Positions 1 to 7,093 are shown, counted from the stretch's first letter. The stretch: DNA of 17,449 nucleotides from Tardiphaga sp. (GCA_014377915.1 JACMOT010000569.1:1-17449); one strand, 5' to 3'. Notes: a model not told the origin generated them from the letters alone. Numbers and translations are program-made.

Positions 1-1
1 G

Positions 2-52
2 ACGCTGGCCCAGCTCGCCGGGGGCACTGCCAAGCGCATCCTCGGACTCTAG
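2..52 (+). CDS. Amidohydrolase family protein, C-terminal end only (partial)
   Basis: Only the last 16 codons are in the window, ending in TAG at 50-52. The peptide TLAQLAGGTAKRILGL matches the usual tail of amidohydrolase-2 (PF04909) metal-dependent hydrolases, which often end in a segment like xxIxGGNAxRLLGL. It contains no catalytic residues, so the family call rests on the tail motif alone. A good intrinsic terminator follows about 30 bp after the stop, consistent with this being a real gene end. Amidohydrolases of this family often sit in catabolic clusters with cyclase-family hydrolases and TetR regulators, as here. The gene is convergent with tetR. Confidence 0.55.
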   Translation, partial: TLAQLAGGTAKRILGL

Positions 53-82
53 GCCAGTCGGTCTGGGCGGCCTTGGCGGACT

Positions 83-109
83 AAGTCGTCAAGGGCGACT
101 TCCTTTTTT
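83..109 (+). terminator. Rho-independent terminator of the upstream amidohydrolase gene
   Basis: The stem AAGTCG (83-88) pairs with CGACTT (96-101) around the 7-nt loop TCAAGGG, and six T residues follow at 104-109. The T-tract is on the plus strand, so it serves the plus-strand amidohydrolase gene. The structure overlaps the last codons of the convergent tetR gene, whose stop is at 89-91. Confidence 0.75.
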
Positions 110-820
110 GCGTGCCGGCGGTGGCGCGGCCAGCGAAGGCCGCTCGGTAGACCGCGCGCCGCCGGGGTCGGTGCCGAACAATCGCCCGATCCCCAGCAGG
201 AACACGTTCAACGTCACCGAAATCACCTGGTTCTTGTCTTCCAGCACCGGCGCCTCATAGATCAGCTTGCGCATCCCGTAATAGAAAATGCCGCTGTGAA
301 AAGCCCAGGCCAGTTCGAGTTCGACGGCGGAGGCCTTTTTCTGTGGCGGCAGACCGGCTTCGTGGCGATACTCCTGGATGATACGCGCCAGAATTTTCTT
401 TTGGACGACGTCGAGATACCAGCGGTTGATATCGAGACCCTTCAGGCCCGAGAACAGATAGATCCGCATCCATTCGCGGGTGAAAATCACGTCGGTATAG
501 GCGCGGTAGAATTCTTCAAAGCGCTGGCGGATCGGCTGCGTCCGGTCGGTCAACAGGCGGTCCCATCCAGCGTCCCACCGCTCCAGATAGACGGTGCGGT
601 ACACTTCCTTGATCAGCTGATCCTTGCTCGGAAAATACCGATACAGCAACGGCTGCGTCACGCCGATCTTCTGCGCCAGTTCACGCGTGCCGCCGTTGAA
701 CCCTTCTTCCGAAAAGAAGATGGTTGCCGCCTGCAGGATTTCCCTGCGCCGGTCCTCCGGTGAAAGCCGCCGGCGCCTTGGCGCCGCCGCCGCTTTTGCG
801 ATCAGGGCTTTCTTGCTCAT
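89..820 (-). CDS. TetR/AcrR family transcriptional regulator
   Basis: This 243-residue protein has an N-terminal TetR DNA-binding domain (about residues 22-72). The pattern is RRREILQAATIFFSEEGF, then the recognition helix region TRELAQKIGVTQPLLYRYFPSKDQL, which is the classic TetR_N helix-turn-helix ending in YRYFxSKxxL. Residues 1-20 are an Ala/Arg/Lys-rich extension. The rest (about 75-215) is a helical ligand-binding and dimerisation region that I cannot assign to an effector, and the tail is Pro/Arg/Lys-rich. The ATG at 818-820 has a weak GGA-type ribosome site. The gene lies downstream of and co-directional with the cyclase gene, separated by 320 bp. A 20-bp palindrome 70 bp upstream is a candidate autoregulatory operator. 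TetR proteins normally repress neighbouring catabolic or efflux genes, so the cyclase and amidohydrolase genes are likely targets (inference). Confidence 0.93.
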   Translation of the reverse strand: MSKKALIAKAAAAPRRRRLSPEDRRREILQAATIFFSEEGFNGGTRELAQKIGVTQPLLYRYFPSKDQLIKEVYRTVYLERWDAGWDRLLTDRTQPIRQRFEEFYRAYTDVIFTREWMRIYLFSGLKGLDINRWYLDVVQKKILARIIQEYRHEAGLPPQKKASAVELELAWAFHSGIFYYGMRKLIYEAPVLEDKNQVISVTLNVFLLGIGRLFGTDPGGARSTERPSLAAPPPARKKGSRP

Positions 821-890
821 GATGGTCCGTTAAATGGCGAGAGGCCAATCCTCTGTCGCAGCGGTGATCGGATCTCGGCAGGATCGATAT

Positions 891-910
891 CGGGATGCGA
901 GCGCATCCCG
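891..910. promoter_or_regulatory. 20-bp perfect palindrome, candidate TetR operator
   Basis: CGGGATGCG (891-899) and CGCATCCCG (902-910) are perfect 9-bp inverted arms around the dinucleotide AG. The site lies 70 bp upstream of the tetR start codon. TetR-family proteins bind palindromes of about 15-30 bp, often upstream of their own gene, so autoregulation is the natural inference. It could instead form a hairpin in the tetR leader RNA, although a 2-nt loop disfavours that. Confidence 0.5.
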
Positions 911-1086
911 CGGCTCGCGCGCAGAATTCCCGACCCGTCCCGCAAATGCAACCGATTCGATCGGCACGCGGGCAAGCACCCATTTTCAGCAGCCAGCCTG
1001 CAGCGCGTTGCATGCCCGTGTTGCCGGTACGATCACGTCCTGAGCGTCACACCCGATTGGAAAAGGGCCCGCTGCGAACGTCCACC

Positions 1087-1108
1087 GCCCCCGTCTTCCA
1101 ACGGGGGC
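1087..1108 (-). terminator. GC hairpin downstream of the cyclase gene, possible terminator
   Basis: GCCCCCGT (1087-1094) pairs perfectly with ACGGGGGC (1101-1108) around the 6-nt loop CTTCCA, starting 33 bp after the cyclase stop. No T-tract follows directly on the minus strand, so it is an atypical terminator or an RNA-stabilising 3' hairpin. Confidence 0.45.
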
Positions 1109-1140
1109 AGCCAAACGTTGCGTAGCGGTCTGGCTTCGAC

Positions 1141-2097
1141 TTACTTGATGGCCAGCGGGTTGATCGGTGAACCGGTGCCCCCGGTGATCACCAGCGGCGG
1201 CCCGGCAAACATGAATTCGTAAACCCCGTCAGCCGCGCAATCATCGGCGAGATCCTTGAGGTGGAAAATTTCCCCCATCGTCAGGCCCATCGAAGGTATC
1301 ACGACCCAATGCCAGGGCTGCGACACTTCCGGCGTCTCGTTGGGACGAACCTCGACGCCCCAGGTGTCGGAGCAGATCGCGGCAATCTTCTTCTCGAAAC
1401 TCCAGTAGCAGTTTTCGAACTTCACACCCGGCGCGTCGCCACCGGCGTAGCCGCCCCAGGCATTGTTCTTCATGCAGCGCTCCATGTGACCGGTCCGGAT
1501 GATGACGAAGTCGGCTTCCTGGATGGTCACGCCCTGCTTCTTCGCTACCGCATCGAGTTCGTCATTTGAAATCGCATAGCCATCGTCGAGCGAGTCGACG
1601 CCCTTGTAGCGCGCGACGTCCAGCAGCACGCCGCGGCCGACCATACGATCCCGGGTATGCTCGATGCCGAGCTTGTGGACGCCACGGCTGTCGACATTGC
1701 GGGCATCGTGACCATTATACATCTTGTCGTGATAGAAGACGTGACCCAGCGAATCCCAGTGGGTCGCGGACTGCACGGGCATGTTGATGGCGTCGTCGGC
1801 ATAGCGCATTTTGTTGATCTCGTCCTGACGCCCGGCGACCGCGTCGGTTCCGGTGGCGAGCATGGTGTGGATCGGATTCCAGCGCCCCCCGAACAGACCG
1901 CTTTGCGGGCCTTGCTGGTTGAGCGGAATGCCCATTCCGAACACCTTGCCCTGCTTGACCAGCTTGGCGGCCTCGGTGACGTGTCTGGGCGTCACGTAAT
2001 TGAGCGTTCCAATCTGATCATCCTGGCCCCAGCGCCCCCAGTTCGACAACTTCTTGCTGGCCTCGGCGATCGCTTCCTTGCTGACCTTGATATCCAT
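1141..2097 (-). CDS. Cyclase family protein (kynurenine formamidase-like metal hydrolase)
   Basis: This 318-residue protein belongs to the cyclase superfamily (PF04199), whose characterised members include bacterial kynurenine formamidase and isatin hydrolase. Those are metal-dependent hydrolases acting on amide or lactam bonds. The N-terminus carries the family-like GRWGxDDxxGTLN (residues 21-33). The metal-binding segment is at about 108-119 and reads VQSATHWDSLGH. It keeps the THxDxxxH part of the usual HxGTHxDxPxH motif (H113, D115, H119), but position 109 is Gln instead of His. At about 318 residues it is longer than kynurenine formamidase (about 210) and isatin hydrolase (about 260). 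The start is supported by AGAGGA about 8 bp upstream. The substrate is unknown. The gene stands alone with its own regulatory region and is probably controlled by the adjacent TetR. Confidence 0.88.
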   Translation of the reverse strand: MDIKVSKEAIAEASKKLSNWGRWGQDDQIGTLNYVTPRHVTEAAKLVKQGKVFGMGIPLNQQGPQSGLFGGRWNPIHTMLATGTDAVAGRQDEINKMRYADDAINMPVQSATHWDSLGHVFYHDKMYNGHDARNVDSRGVHKLGIEHTRDRMVGRGVLLDVARYKGVDSLDDGYAISNDELDAVAKKQGVTIQEADFVIIRTGHMERCMKNNAWGGYAGGDAPGVKFENCYWSFEKKIAAICSDTWGVEVRPNETPEVSQPWHWVVIPSMGLTMGEIFHLKDLADDCAADGVYEFMFAGPPLVITGGTGSPINPLAIK

Positions 2098-2159
2098 GTT
2101 GTTTTCCTCTTATGCCATGCACTGGTCATTGCGAGCCCGCGCTTCTTGCCGTTATTAAT

Positions 2160-2196
2160 CAACTGATCATTAGCGTTTTCAGTTGTCAACGTTGAC
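2160..2196. promoter_or_regulatory. Operator-like inverted repeats upstream of the cyclase gene
   Basis: There are two adjoining symmetric elements. CAACTGA (2160-2166) and TCAGTTG (2179-2185) are perfect 7-bp arms 12 bp apart. GTCAACGTTGAC (2185-2196) is a perfect 12-bp palindrome sharing position 2185. On the minus strand TTGACA (2189-2184) matches a -35 consensus, but I see no well-spaced -10. The location, 63-99 bp before the cyclase start in an AT-rich stretch, fits a regulator binding site. Confidence 0.45.
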
Positions 2197-2401
2197 GGCG
2201 CGGCATTTTACGCCGCGACGCACAACAGGCCGCCGGTTCATTCACCGGATATTTCTTGCGCGCTGCTGCAAGGCGCCTAGAATTAGCGAATGCCGCTTCG
2301 ACAAGGGAAATATCCCGGCGAAGAACTCCCGCCCATTCGCTTGGCTGGTTCGGCAACACGGGATCGACATTCATCGCTCCTGACAAAATGTAGGGACGGA
2401 C

Positions 2402-2584
2402 ATGCGCAGGCGATTGGAAGTTATGTTTGGCAGCCTGATGAATGGCATCATGCGGATCGGCCAGACGCACTGCATCTATGTGATTGAGCCCGAGGATTAC
2501 GATGCGTTTACGCCGCGCAAGGCAACGGCCGAACGGTCGCCGCACCATTCAGGCCCTATCGAAACCCGGCCTGTCGCGCGATAG
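2402..2584 (+). CDS. Doubtful small ORF, 60 residues, unknown
   Basis: The ATG at 2402 is preceded by AGGGACGG at a plausible ribosome-site spacing. The frame stays open for 60 codons, and the stop falls 3 bp before the strong hairpin at 2588-2632, as if the hairpin were its terminator. The protein has no recognisable motif. The middle part (about residues 22-40, containing HCIYVIEPEDYDAF) looks coding-like, but the C-terminal third is Arg/Pro/His-rich, as expected of random high-GC frame. It may be a real orphan gene, a gene remnant, or chance. Confidence 0.22.
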   Translation: MRRRLEVMFGSLMNGIMRIGQTHCIYVIEPEDYDAFTPRKATAERSPHHSGPIETRPVAR

Positions 2585-2587
2585 AGC

Positions 2588-2632
2588 GTCCGTCGACGCC
2601 GCGCCTGGAAATCGGGCGCGGCGTCGACGGAC
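2588..2632. terminator. Perfect 18-bp hairpin downstream of the binding-protein gene
   Basis: GTCCGTCGACGCCGCGCC (2588-2605) is exactly complementary to 2615-2632, with the 9-nt loop TGGAAATCG between. It begins 20 bp after the stop of the minus-strand ABC substrate-binding gene. There is no clear T-tract on either side, so it is best read as a strong, possibly bidirectional, transcription end or an mRNA-stabilising structure. Confidence 0.6.
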
Positions 2633-2652
2633 ACGCAGAGTCAATTTGCCGA

Positions 2653-3897
2653 TTACTTCTCCAGATTTTTCGCCGGCGGATAATCGCGGGAATAGACCGG
2701 GTTGGCCAGGAACGCCTGCTCGCCATAGGTCCAGAACTGGCTGACATCCGGGTAGGTCTTGAACACCGAATTGACCAGCCGGCCATCCTTGCGGGTGACC
2801 TTGCGAAGATAGACATTGCCGACCACATTGCCCCGGTCATCGAACTTGACCGGTCCTCGGGCAGTATCGACATTGACGGCCCGCAGCGCCGCCATGAAGG
2901 CCTTCTTGTCCTCCACCTTGCCGTTGACCGCCTTGACAGCGGCTTCCAGCACCGCGCCGTTGACATAGGTGGCCGCGGCGTAGAAGCCCGGATCGTACTT
3001 GAACTCCTTGCGGAAGGCCGGCGCGAAGGTCTGATTCGGCTTGGCGTCGAGCTCGGCGGAATACCAGCAAGTGGTAACAATGTTAAGCGCCTCGTCGCCC
3101 ATGTTGCGCAACACCGCCTCATCCAGCGCTGTCATGCCGCCGATCACGGCCATCTTGTCCTTCATGCCGTAATCCACGAACTGGCGCAGGAAGCGAAATC
3201 CGTTCGATCCGGCGAAGCCGAGGAAGATGGCATCGGCCTCCTTCAACTGGCCGACATAGGTGCCGTAATCGGGGACAGCGAGCGGCGAGAACAGCTTCTG
3301 CACGACCTTGCCGCCATTATCCTCGAACACGCGCTGGAAGCCCGCGCACATTTCATGGCCATAGGCGATGTCATCGCCGATCGTGATGATCTTCTTGTAC
3401 TTCAGGTCCTTGGCCGCATATTCGCCAAGCGGATGCGCGCATTGCGAGGACGTCGAGGTGGCGCGGACGAACCACGGATTCGCATTGCGCTGCGTCATGT
3501 CCTCCGCGGCGGCGACCGACAGCGTCGGGATCTGCGCCTGGCGGATATAATCGTCGATCGCCAGCGCTTCGAACGCTGCCAGCGGTCCGATCAGGCAGTG
3601 CACCTTGTTCTTCTCGACCAACTCCTGGGTCTTGGTGCGCGCCGTGGCGGGGACGCCAGCGGTGTCAGCCGAGATCAGTTCGACGGTGCGACCGGACAAT
3701 TTGTTGTCGCGCTCCTTCAGATACATGATCATGGCGCGCTCCATGTCGATGCCGCCGGAGGCCAGCGGCCCGGTCTTGATGGTCAGCAGGCCGATGCGAA
3801 TCGGCTCGTCGGCCGCGCGTACCGGACGCGACGCCAGCGCGGTGCTGAGCCCAAGGCCAGCCGCGCCGGCCACGAAATTGCGACGTGAAATTCCCAT
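2653..3897 (-). CDS. ABC transporter substrate-binding protein, branched-chain amino acid type, Tat-exported
   Basis: This 414-residue periplasmic binding protein is of the LivJ/LivK-like class (Peripla_BP_6). Residues 1-28 form a Tat signal peptide, with SRRNFV at 4-9, a hydrophobic stretch, and cleavage likely after RPVRA. The mature protein opens with IRIGLLTIKTGPLASGGIDMERAM, the usual first lobe of this family, and shows a GDDIAYGHE segment (family form GDDxAYG) in the middle. Such proteins bind amino acids, aromatic acids or other small carboxylates for HAAT-type ABC importers. No permease or ATPase gene of such an importer lies in this window, so it is an orphan here. The start has a strong AAGGAG about 6 bp upstream. 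It follows the CocE-like gene by 49 bp on the same strand and is probably co-transcribed with it, which suggests it binds the same compound or its product. Confidence 0.93.
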   Translation of the reverse strand: MGISRRNFVAGAAGLGLSTALASRPVRAADEPIRIGLLTIKTGPLASGGIDMERAMIMYLKERDNKLSGRTVELISADTAGVPATARTKTQELVEKNKVHCLIGPLAAFEALAIDDYIRQAQIPTLSVAAAEDMTQRNANPWFVRATSTSSQCAHPLGEYAAKDLKYKKIITIGDDIAYGHEMCAGFQRVFEDNGGKVVQKLFSPLAVPDYGTYVGQLKEADAIFLGFAGSNGFRFLRQFVDYGMKDKMAVIGGMTALDEAVLRNMGDEALNIVTTCWYSAELDAKPNQTFAPAFRKEFKYDPGFYAAATYVNGAVLEAAVKAVNGKVEDKKAFMAALRAVNVDTARGPVKFDDRGNVVGNVYLRKVTRKDGRLVNSVFKTYPDVSQFWTYGEQAFLANPVYSRDYPPAKNLEK

Positions 3898-3946
3898 TGT
3901 TTCTCTCCTTGGATAATGTTTTCAAGCGGCCGTTCGGGCCGTCGGC

Positions 3947-5683
3947 TTATTTGGTTGGCACAATCGGCACCAGCACGTGGCTGCCGCCGTCACTGTCGAT
4001 ATGCAGCGTCGTCGTTCCGCCGAACAATTTTTCCGGCCTGTCGCGCGGATCATTATGCAGGAACGGCCCGCAGCCCAGCAGTTCGTTCTTGAAGTTGGAC
4101 AGTTTGGCACCCGTCTTCTCCTGCCAGACATAATCCTTGCCGCGCACGCTGAGGGCGATGCGGTGGCCCTTCGGCACGACGATCGAGGTCGGCCAGATCT
4201 CGACCGCCAGATCGACCGGAACGCCCGGTTGCAGCGGCTGCACTTCGTCGTGGCTGTGATAGGGGCGGTACGGCGTCGAGATCTTGTCGTCGAGCTTGCG
4301 ATGCGACGCGCGCAGCCATCCCTGGGCCACCGGCGTGTGCGGATCGATCGCCCCGACAAAGGTCTGCTCGCGCAGGTCAGGGCTGAACACGCGGAACACC
4401 AGGAAGATGTCGGCATCCTCCGTGCTCGACGAGATCCGCAAGCCCGCGGCGAGCGGGCCGGTGATTTCGGTATCCTCCGTCATCGGCTGCGACATGAAGG
4501 TCAGGCCGTCGCCCAGCGCGTCAAAGTCGAGGCGGGCCGGTTTGACCGGCTTCCGCAGCGACAGCGTCTGGTGTTCGGAATCCAGATAGAACTTCGTCCA
4601 CACCGTGGTCGGCAGCGGCCAATCGGCCTCGCAACGTTCGACAAAACGGTCGGTATGACGGACCTGCAACTGCACTTTCGGCTGCTGGTCCCAGCCGTTG
4701 GCCTCACCCTTCAGGTAGAAGTCAAAGAACCGCTTCTGCAGCGCGCGGCCGTAATCGGTGTAAAAATGCGTCCAGTGCTCCAGCCCGTGACACTCCAGCC
4801 ACTTGTCCTTCGACGCCGCGCGCACATAGCCCTCGAAATTGCCGCGGGGATGCAGGCCCTGCCCGCCCCAATTGGCCGCCGAGAGGAACGGCACGGTGAC
4901 ATTGTCCCAGTTCGGCGAGCGCGCCTTGTGATAGTCGTCATCGAGCGGATGGGCGAGAATGTCGTCGCCGAAACTGCAGCGGTTGGCGGCCAGTTCCAGA
5001 TCGGACATCGTCTCGTCACCGCAAACCAATTCGCCGGTGACCTTGCTGCGTGGACCACGTTCGCCGAGGCCGTACTGCACGGTCTTCACCTGCATGTCAT
5101 ACCAGTTCGCCCAGAAGGTCGAGAGAATGCCGCCATGATGCGTCATGTCGCGGTACCAGTCGGCGGAGCCTTCCCAGATGCACATCGCCGCGAGGTGCGG
5201 CGGCTGCAACGAGGCCACCTGCCACTGGTTGATGCCATAATAGGAAATGCCGTTCAGCCCGACCTTGCCGTTCGACCAGTCCTGCACGCCGGCCCACTCG
5301 ATGCATTCGTAGAAATCGCGGCTTTCGCGCGGCGAGAAGTGATCCACGAATCCCGGTGACCGCCCGGTACCGCGCGAGTCGACGCGGACGCAGACATAAC
5401 CGTGGCACACCCATTTTTCGGGATCGACGACTTCCCAGTTCTGGTATTTGTTGGTCGAGCCATAGGCCACATCGGGATGGCCGGCGACCATGCTTTGCCA
5501 GGCGCTGGGGTAGCCCTCCTGGAACGACAGCCCCTTGGCGTAGGGTCCGTAGGTCAGCAGCACCGGATATCGACCGCCATCGGCCGGACGAAATATATCG
5601 GCCCGCACCACGACGCCGTCATCCATGCGGATCGCCACGTCCCAATCGATCAGCATGCCGTCTTGTTCGGTTGACCGGTGCAT
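3947..5683 (-). CDS. CocE/NonD family alpha/beta hydrolase (X-Pro dipeptidyl-peptidase S15-like)
   Basis: This 578-residue protein is close in length to cocaine esterase (574). The N-terminal alpha/beta-hydrolase domain opens with DDGVVVRADIFRPADGGRYPVLLTYGPY. It has the oxyanion-type segment VDSRGTGRSPG (about 101-111) and the nucleophile elbow GISYYG with Ser147. A helical cap follows, and the catalytic His is in the HGLEHWTHFYTDYG segment (H303 or H306). The C-terminal part (about 355-578) is the jelly-roll typical of S15/CocE proteins, with GHRIALSVRGKDY (family form GHRIxLxVxxxDY). The usual GGWxD segment holding the triad Asp reads ANWGGQG here (270-276), so the acid residue is missing or displaced. 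The family hydrolyses esters or amides; the substrate is unknown. The start at 5683 has GAGGGA upstream. The gene is followed after 49 bp by the binding-protein gene. Confidence 0.93.
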   Translation of the reverse strand: MHRSTEQDGMLIDWDVAIRMDDGVVVRADIFRPADGGRYPVLLTYGPYAKGLSFQEGYPSAWQSMVAGHPDVAYGSTNKYQNWEVVDPEKWVCHGYVCVRVDSRGTGRSPGFVDHFSPRESRDFYECIEWAGVQDWSNGKVGLNGISYYGINQWQVASLQPPHLAAMCIWEGSADWYRDMTHHGGILSTFWANWYDMQVKTVQYGLGERGPRSKVTGELVCGDETMSDLELAANRCSFGDDILAHPLDDDYHKARSPNWDNVTVPFLSAANWGGQGLHPRGNFEGYVRAASKDKWLECHGLEHWTHFYTDYGRALQKRFFDFYLKGEANGWDQQPKVQLQVRHTDRFVERCEADWPLPTTVWTKFYLDSEHQTLSLRKPVKPARLDFDALGDGLTFMSQPMTEDTEITGPLAAGLRISSSTEDADIFLVFRVFSPDLREQTFVGAIDPHTPVAQGWLRASHRKLDDKISTPYRPYHSHDEVQPLQPGVPVDLAVEIWPTSIVVPKGHRIALSVRGKDYVWQEKTGAKLSNFKNELLGCGPFLHNDPRDRPEKLFGGTTTLHIDSDGGSHVLVPIVPTK

Positions 5684-5911
5684 TCTTCCCTCGCTTTTTT
5701 ATTTGTTGGAAAGACTGTCGAATAACCGGCCTTATTTATCAAGTGAAAAATTACCGCGGGTCGGCTGCGCTGCACCGCAGCGTGGCTAGAAGCGGTCGCC
5801 CGACAACCGTCGACAGCATCCGCGTATCTGGTGGACAGTTTGGCGCGGGATGAGGGGGACCGCGCCGCGTTGCCGAGCACGCAGCGCGGTGCGCTACCGG
5901 CCGTCATAAAA

Positions 5912-7063
5912 CTACGGTACGGCCCGACGCGCCACCGCGGGCGCAGGCCATCCCAGCGAGCCCTCCGAACCCGGCCGGTTCTTCAGCCACCACGACCAGT
6001 CCCGCGGCAGCAACGAGAAGGCATCTTTGTGTGCGAGTTCGCGCGCGGCCCAGACCGGCCAATGCGGATTTGCCAGCGCCGGCCGTCCCAGAAACACCAT
6101 GTCGATCAATTCCTCGCGGATGACCCGGTCGGCGATCGCGGGGATTCCGAGATTCCAGCTCACGCCGACCGGAATGCCAACCTCGCGCCGCACACGGTGG
6201 CCACGCTCCACCATGAACGCCACATCGGCGAACGGCGCGTCCTTGATGTCGTCCGTGTTCATGCCGAGGCTGAGATCCGCGAAGTCGAGGCCGTGCTTCT
6301 TCAATTCACCCACCGCCCAAACCGCGTCGTCAAATTGCACACCCTTCGCGTTGAAGTCGTCGGAGCCGAGACGCATCGTCAGCGGCAACCGCTCCGGCCA
6401 CACCGCCCGAACGGCGTCCAGCGCTTCACGATGGAAGCGCAGCCGATTTTCAAGGCTGCCACCATATTGGTCACCGCGCTGGTTGGCCAAGGGGGAAAAG
6501 AAACTGGCGCCGAGATAGCCGTGGGCGAAGTGCATCTCCAGCCATTCAAAGCCGGCATCCAGCGCCCGCCGCGCGGCCCGCGCATAGGCCTGATGGATCT
6601 CCTTGATCTCGTCGATGCTCAGTTCATGAACCGGATAGGTGTAGCGGCCGCCATAGGTGATGGCCGACGGGCCGCGCACCTGCCAGCCGTCGGGATGCTC
6701 GGGCGAGATCTGTAGCTTGCCGTCCCAGGGTTTCAATTCGCTGCCCTTGCGACCGGTATGGCCAAGCTGGGCCGCCGGTACCGCGCCCATCGCCTTGACC
6801 ATCGCGGTCACGCGCGACAGACCTTCGATCTGCGCGTCGTCATAGATGCCGGCGCATGAGGTGCCGGTACGGCCGTCGGGCGTAATCGCGAGTTGTTCCG
6901 GGAACACCAGGCCAAAACCACCGGCGGCCCGCGAGCCCATCAGCATGACATGATAGTCATTCATCAACCCGTCGACGGACCGGTACATCGTCATCGGCGA
7001 CATTGCGATCCGGTTTCGCAGCGTCACGCCCTTCAATGTGTAGGGACTGAATAGATCTGGCAT
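5912..7063 (-). CDS. NADH:flavin oxidoreductase, Old Yellow Enzyme family (YqjM-like)
   Basis: This 383-residue FMN-dependent TIM-barrel enzyme reduces activated C=C bonds using NAD(P)H (family knowledge). Visible motifs are MSPMTMY (21-27), QLGHTGRKG (99-107), the substrate-anion binding pair H178/H181 in HFAHGYL, and the signature NQRGDQYGGSLENR (194-207). The phosphate-binding end is MVFLGRPALANPHWP. It most resembles YqjM/thermophilic-like OYEs, but the flavin-tuning Cys of YqjM (MSPMCMY) is Thr25 here. I chose the ATG at 7061-7063 over an upstream TTG at 7084, because the family begins at MPDLFSPY and GAGG lies just before this ATG. It follows the GST gene by 30 bp and very likely shares its transcript. 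The role is probably reduction of an unsaturated intermediate or lactone in the operon's pathway. Confidence 0.92.
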   Translation of the reverse strand: MPDLFSPYTLKGVTLRNRIAMSPMTMYRSVDGLMNDYHVMLMGSRAAGGFGLVFPEQLAITPDGRTGTSCAGIYDDAQIEGLSRVTAMVKAMGAVPAAQLGHTGRKGSELKPWDGKLQISPEHPDGWQVRGPSAITYGGRYTYPVHELSIDEIKEIHQAYARAARRALDAGFEWLEMHFAHGYLGASFFSPLANQRGDQYGGSLENRLRFHREALDAVRAVWPERLPLTMRLGSDDFNAKGVQFDDAVWAVGELKKHGLDFADLSLGMNTDDIKDAPFADVAFMVERGHRVRREVGIPVGVSWNLGIPAIADRVIREELIDMVFLGRPALANPHWPVWAARELAHKDAFSLLPRDWSWWLKNRPGSEGSLGWPAPAVARRAVP

Positions 7064-7093
7064 GGCCTCGTCGCCTTTCGTCAAGCAGTCGCT

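Larger units (their letters stand above)
821..1140. other. 320-bp intergenic region between tetR and the cyclase gene
   Basis: No convincing gene is seen here; the short frames in it lack ribosome sites and domain signatures. It holds the perfect palindrome at 891-910, a weaker inverted repeat CCGAT-TCG-ATCGG at 952-964, and a GC hairpin at 1087-1108 just after the cyclase stop. It most likely carries the tetR promoter and operator and the cyclase terminator. Confidence 0.7.
2098..2652. other. 555-bp gap between the cyclase and binding-protein genes
   Basis: The left part (2098-2200) is AT-richer and contains operator-like inverted repeats in front of the cyclase gene. The middle holds only a doubtful 60-codon plus-strand frame (2402-2584). 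The right part has a perfect 18-bp hairpin (2588-2632) after the binding-protein gene. The competing minus-strand frame at 2186-2548 shows no recognisable protein pattern and I do not call it. Confidence 0.7.

Noticed and set aside
3977..5359. 460-codon plus-strand open frame opposite the CocE-like gene
   Set aside because: It is antisense to a well-supported hydrolase gene, has an Arg/His/Ala-rich composition typical of high-GC shadow frames, and shows no family motif.
5764..5781. Small hairpin GCTGCG-CTGCAC-CGCAGC between the OYE and CocE-like genes as a terminator
   Set aside because: A 6-bp stem without a T-run is expected by chance at this GC content.
5831..6715. 294-codon plus-strand frame opposite the OYE gene
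   Set aside because: It is antisense to the clear OYE signature and is a compositional shadow.
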